From: Deinococcales bacterium | Lineage (GTDB): Bacteria > Deinococcota > Deinococci > Deinococcales > JAAFIG01 | Assembly (NCBI GenBank): GCA_025352125.1 | Contig: JANXTZ010000055.1 | Span: 1 to 64,000, forward strand | DNA length: 64,000 nucleotides | Direction of reading: 5' to 3' | Translations under genes and position numbers: made by a program | Notes under the pieces: generated by a model | Database searches by the model: none | What the model saw: the letters and a program-made list of their open reading frames with translations, nothing else | Told to the model about the DNA's origin: nothing | Part shown: positions 61,999-64,000 of the stretch, piece after piece | How positions within the stretch are numbered: the stretch's first letter is position 1 | Layout of the letters: every line of letters starts with the position of its first letter

Positions 61999-64000
61999 GC
62001 TTTACATTCAGCACGCCCGCGCCGCCAAGCCATTGTGCCTTCAGGCTTTTGAGCAGGTTTTTGGGGATGCTCGAGAGGGGAATGGTTTGAACGTCGCCAG
62101 GGATCAGATCAAACATGTTATCAGCTAGATTTAAGCCGTGAATGAAAACGCCCTTGACGGGTTTACGGCTCGAGATTTGCAAGTGTTGATCGTGCCACTC
62201 GAGTTCTATTTCTGGGGCTTGAAAATCAAAATATTTGAACGGCTCTGGGAACAAGACATGGCGGGCAATGACCGTATTGCCCGTCAGCAACCGCGCGGCA
62301 ATCACCACGGTGTCCTCATGCCTGGGGGCGAACACGCCCAGCTCGAGCACGCCGTTGGCAGGAATCACGACCTCGCGGCTTTCAAAATTCAGCTCAACCC
62401 CAGCCAAACTCAAAGCTCTAAGCTCGAGTGTGCAGCTCAAAGGCTCCAGGGTCGTGTTTAACGCCCAGACCGAGCCATCGTTCCAAAGGTTGATGCTGAC
62501 GCTTGCAAGGGCGCGTTTGATCGCGTAATAGGCGGGCTTTGGTGTGGCGCTCGAATCAATGATCGCCCAGGAGCTGACCGCCCAGCAATCGTTGATCTGC
62601 CAGACCAAAGCGCCGCCAACGGCGCGTTTGCCCGCAACGCCCCAACGTCTGCGCCAGATGCGGTAGGCGCAATCCATCGCCTCGCTCTGCACCAGTTGCG
62701 TGGCGTAAACAAATTCAGCCAGGTTTGTCGTCAGTTTTTGCGTGTCGGTGATGTAGGCGTTCAAGCGCCGCATCCCCTCACCGGCTTTCATGTGATGCTC
62801 GAAACCACGGCTCTGCGGATGGCGCTCCTCGGGTGGCAAGACCGCCTCGAGCGTGCTCAAATGCGCGGCGCTCGCCATGCCAAATTCGCTGACGAACCGT
62901 CCCTCGAGTTTGACGTAATCGCGGTAAGGACGCGCCATGCCGCCCCAAACGTCCCAGGTGTGACGGTCGGCGATGCTTGGATCGTCGGGATACTTGCCAT
63001 AAAACGGGCTGCCAGGTTGGTAATAGCGCTCTGGGTCGAGTTCTTGCAGCAATTCTGGCAGCAGGCGTTCGTAAATGACTCGAGCGGGCATTTCGGGATT
63101 TTCTTCTGGGGTCAAATCGGCTTTGTACAGACCTTGCCCAAACGCCAAGGGGTAATCTTCGTTGTTGCCCGTCCAGATCGCCAGGCACGGATGATGCCGC
63201 AAGCGTTTGATGTTGGCGATTGCCTCGAGCTTGACGTTTTGTATGAATTCTGGATAGCCAGGGTAGATGCCGCAACCGAACATAAAATCTTGCCAGACCA
63301 GAATGCCAGCCTCGTCGCAGAGTTCGTAAAAGGCATCGTCTTCGTAAATGCCGCCGCCCCAGACGCGCAGCATCTGCATGTTGGCGGCTTTGGTCTGGCT
63401 GATCCGTTCGCTGTAACGTTTGCGGGTCACGCGGGTCAGCATCAAATCGTCGGGAATCCAATTTGCGCCGCCCATCACCATGGGAATGCCGTTGACCTCA
63501 AAATAAAAGCTCGAGCCTGCCTCATCCGCGACGGCTTCCTGAACCACACGGATTTGGCGCAAACCAATTTTTTGGGTTTTGAAATCCAGGTGTTGCCCGT
63601 CACGCGCCAACTCGAAAATCACGGTGTAAAGCGGCTGACCGCCGTACAAATGCGGATACCAGAGTTTGGCTTGTTCGACCAAAAACCTGTGCTCGACTTG
63701 GTTGCTGACATCAAGCACCGATTTGGACAATTCGCTGCCATTTGGGTCGAGCAAAGACATCACCAGTTTTGCGCCTTTGATCGCACCCTCGAGCTTGACC
63801 GACACGGATAATGTTGCACAGTCCAGACCAGCGCTCAATTCGGGCTGAACATGCCATTCACCAATTCTGGCGCTGAACGTCTCGAGCCTGACGGAGCGCC
63901 ACAAGCCCAGATCAACCAGCTTCGGACCCCAATCCCAGGAGTAATGGTACTGGGCTTTGCGCACGTACAGACGGCTCGAGTCGCCATTCCAGAGTGGACG
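61973..64000 (-). CDS. GH2 beta-mannosidase, 5' part beyond the window
   Basis: About 675 C-terminal residues are present; the frame is open to the right edge. The start of the visible part, YVRKAQYHYSWDWGP, is the conserved family-2 beta-mannosidase motif. The acid/base glutamate is in AIWTGNNEDYP and the nucleophile in RFVSEFGMAS; GGANWIPDD, RVWGGGIYEDDAFYELCDEAGILVWQDFMF and the C-terminal beta domains follow. It removes terminal beta-mannose from oligosaccharides. There is no signal peptide in view. It lies directly upstream of, and overlaps, the permease-acyltransferase fusion. Confidence 0.93.
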   Translation of the reverse strand, partial: RPLWNGDSSRLYVRKAQYHYSWDWGPKLVDLGLWRSVRLETFSARIGEWHVQPELSAGLDCATLSVSVKLEGAIKGAKLVMSLLDPNGSELSKSVLDVSNQVEHRFLVEQAKLWYPHLYGGQPLYTVIFELARDGQHLDFKTQKIGLRQIRVVQEAVADEAGSSFYFEVNGIPMVMGGANWIPDDLMLTRVTRKRYSERISQTKAANMQMLRVWGGGIYEDDAFYELCDEAGILVWQDFMFGCGIYPGYPEFIQNVKLEAIANIKRLRHHPCLAIWTGNNEDYPLAFGQGLYKADLTPEENPEMPARVIYERLLPELLQELDPERYYQPGSPFYGKYPDDPSIADRHTWDVWGGMARPYRDYVKLEGRFVSEFGMASAAHLSTLEAVLPPEERHPQSRGFEHHMKAGEGMRRLNAYITDTQKLTTNLAEFVYATQLVQSEAMDCAYRIWRRRWGVAGKRAVGGALVWQINDCWAVSSWAIIDSSATPKPAYYAIKRALASVSINLWNDGSVWALNTTLEPLSCTLELRALSLAGVELNFESREVVIPANGVLELGVFAPRHEDTVVIAARLLTGNTVIARHVLFPEPFKYFDFQAPEIELEWHDQHLQISSRKPVKGVFIHGLNLADNMFDLIPGDVQTIPLSSIPKNLLKSLKAQWLGGAGVLNVKRDDLVTHD

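Noticed and set aside
1-64000. CTCGAG copies as XhoI linker or vector contamination
   Set aside because: The copies lie inside well-conserved genes in every frame and keep the reading frame, so they are native.

Overview
The window reads as a chromosomal segment of a free-living, chemoheterotrophic diderm bacterium. By eye it is near 50% GC, and genes sit tightly on both strands. I see no rRNA operon, insertion sequence, phage module or CRISPR array. Three traits suggest a lower-GC member or relative of the Deinococcota, but this is inference: an Asp23-nusB pair, many lipoproteins together with an apparent outer-membrane barrel protein, and a recurring TANNNT box exactly 6 nt before start codons (leaderless transcription). 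The strangest global property is the palindrome CTCGAG, present in coding and non-coding DNA, in all reading frames and in several terminator stems. For example, there are 7 copies in 15001-15720, where about 0.2 would be expected by chance.

Layout. 1-10.2 kb: a secreted repeat protein that looks 5'-truncated, ygfZ, DUF427, rpsT behind a leader with five hairpins, a YqeG-type phosphatase, pgeF, a degenerate E2-like protein with an E3-binding domain, an alpha-oxoamine synthase, a GyrI-like protein and a lipoprotein. 10.3-15.7 kb: an NmrA-like reductase, then a molybdenum hydroxylase operon (coxG-like, small, large and medium subunits) of the form II type. 15.8-20.8 kb: an exported DUF4139-like protein, hicBA, nusB/asp23, exonuclease III and a fused ABC permease. 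20.8-27.4 kb: two paralogous membrane histidine kinases, a REC-GAF-GGDEF protein and a REC-HD-GYP protein, together a c-di-GMP signalling block. 27.5-40.5 kb: rimO, a RodZ-like protein with PEGA domain, a barrel/lipoprotein pair, a small c-type cytochrome with EF-hand, a reduced Cu/Zn-SOD-like lipoprotein, GGCT and SagB-like enzymes, a frameshifted SDR, an arsR-SRPBCC-VOC operon, a PlsY/acyl-ACP-reductase-like fusion, a broken RelE-type toxin next to its antitoxin, and a CAP lipoprotein.

40.6-64 kb: a beta-lactamase-fold hydrolase, OsmC, a second HD-GYP regulator with a TPR hybrid kinase, a subtilase, pckA, a Tat-exported 5'-nucleotidase, tRNA-Trp, DUF3467, a NUDIX hydrolase, era, two large Ig-type lipoproteins, and finally a 1079-residue fusion of two sugar-ABC permeases with an acyltransferase-3 domain. 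That fusion lies directly downstream of a GH2 beta-mannosidase cut by the window edge.

Best candidates for new biology: (i) the PlsY/acyl-ACP-reductase fusion, whose PlsY loops are altered while the reductase's ACxAE cysteine motif is kept; (ii) the MalF-MalG-acyltransferase triple fusion; (iii) the pseudo-E2 protein with E3-binding domain; (iv) the CTCGAG enrichment. All family calls come from motif reading without database searches.
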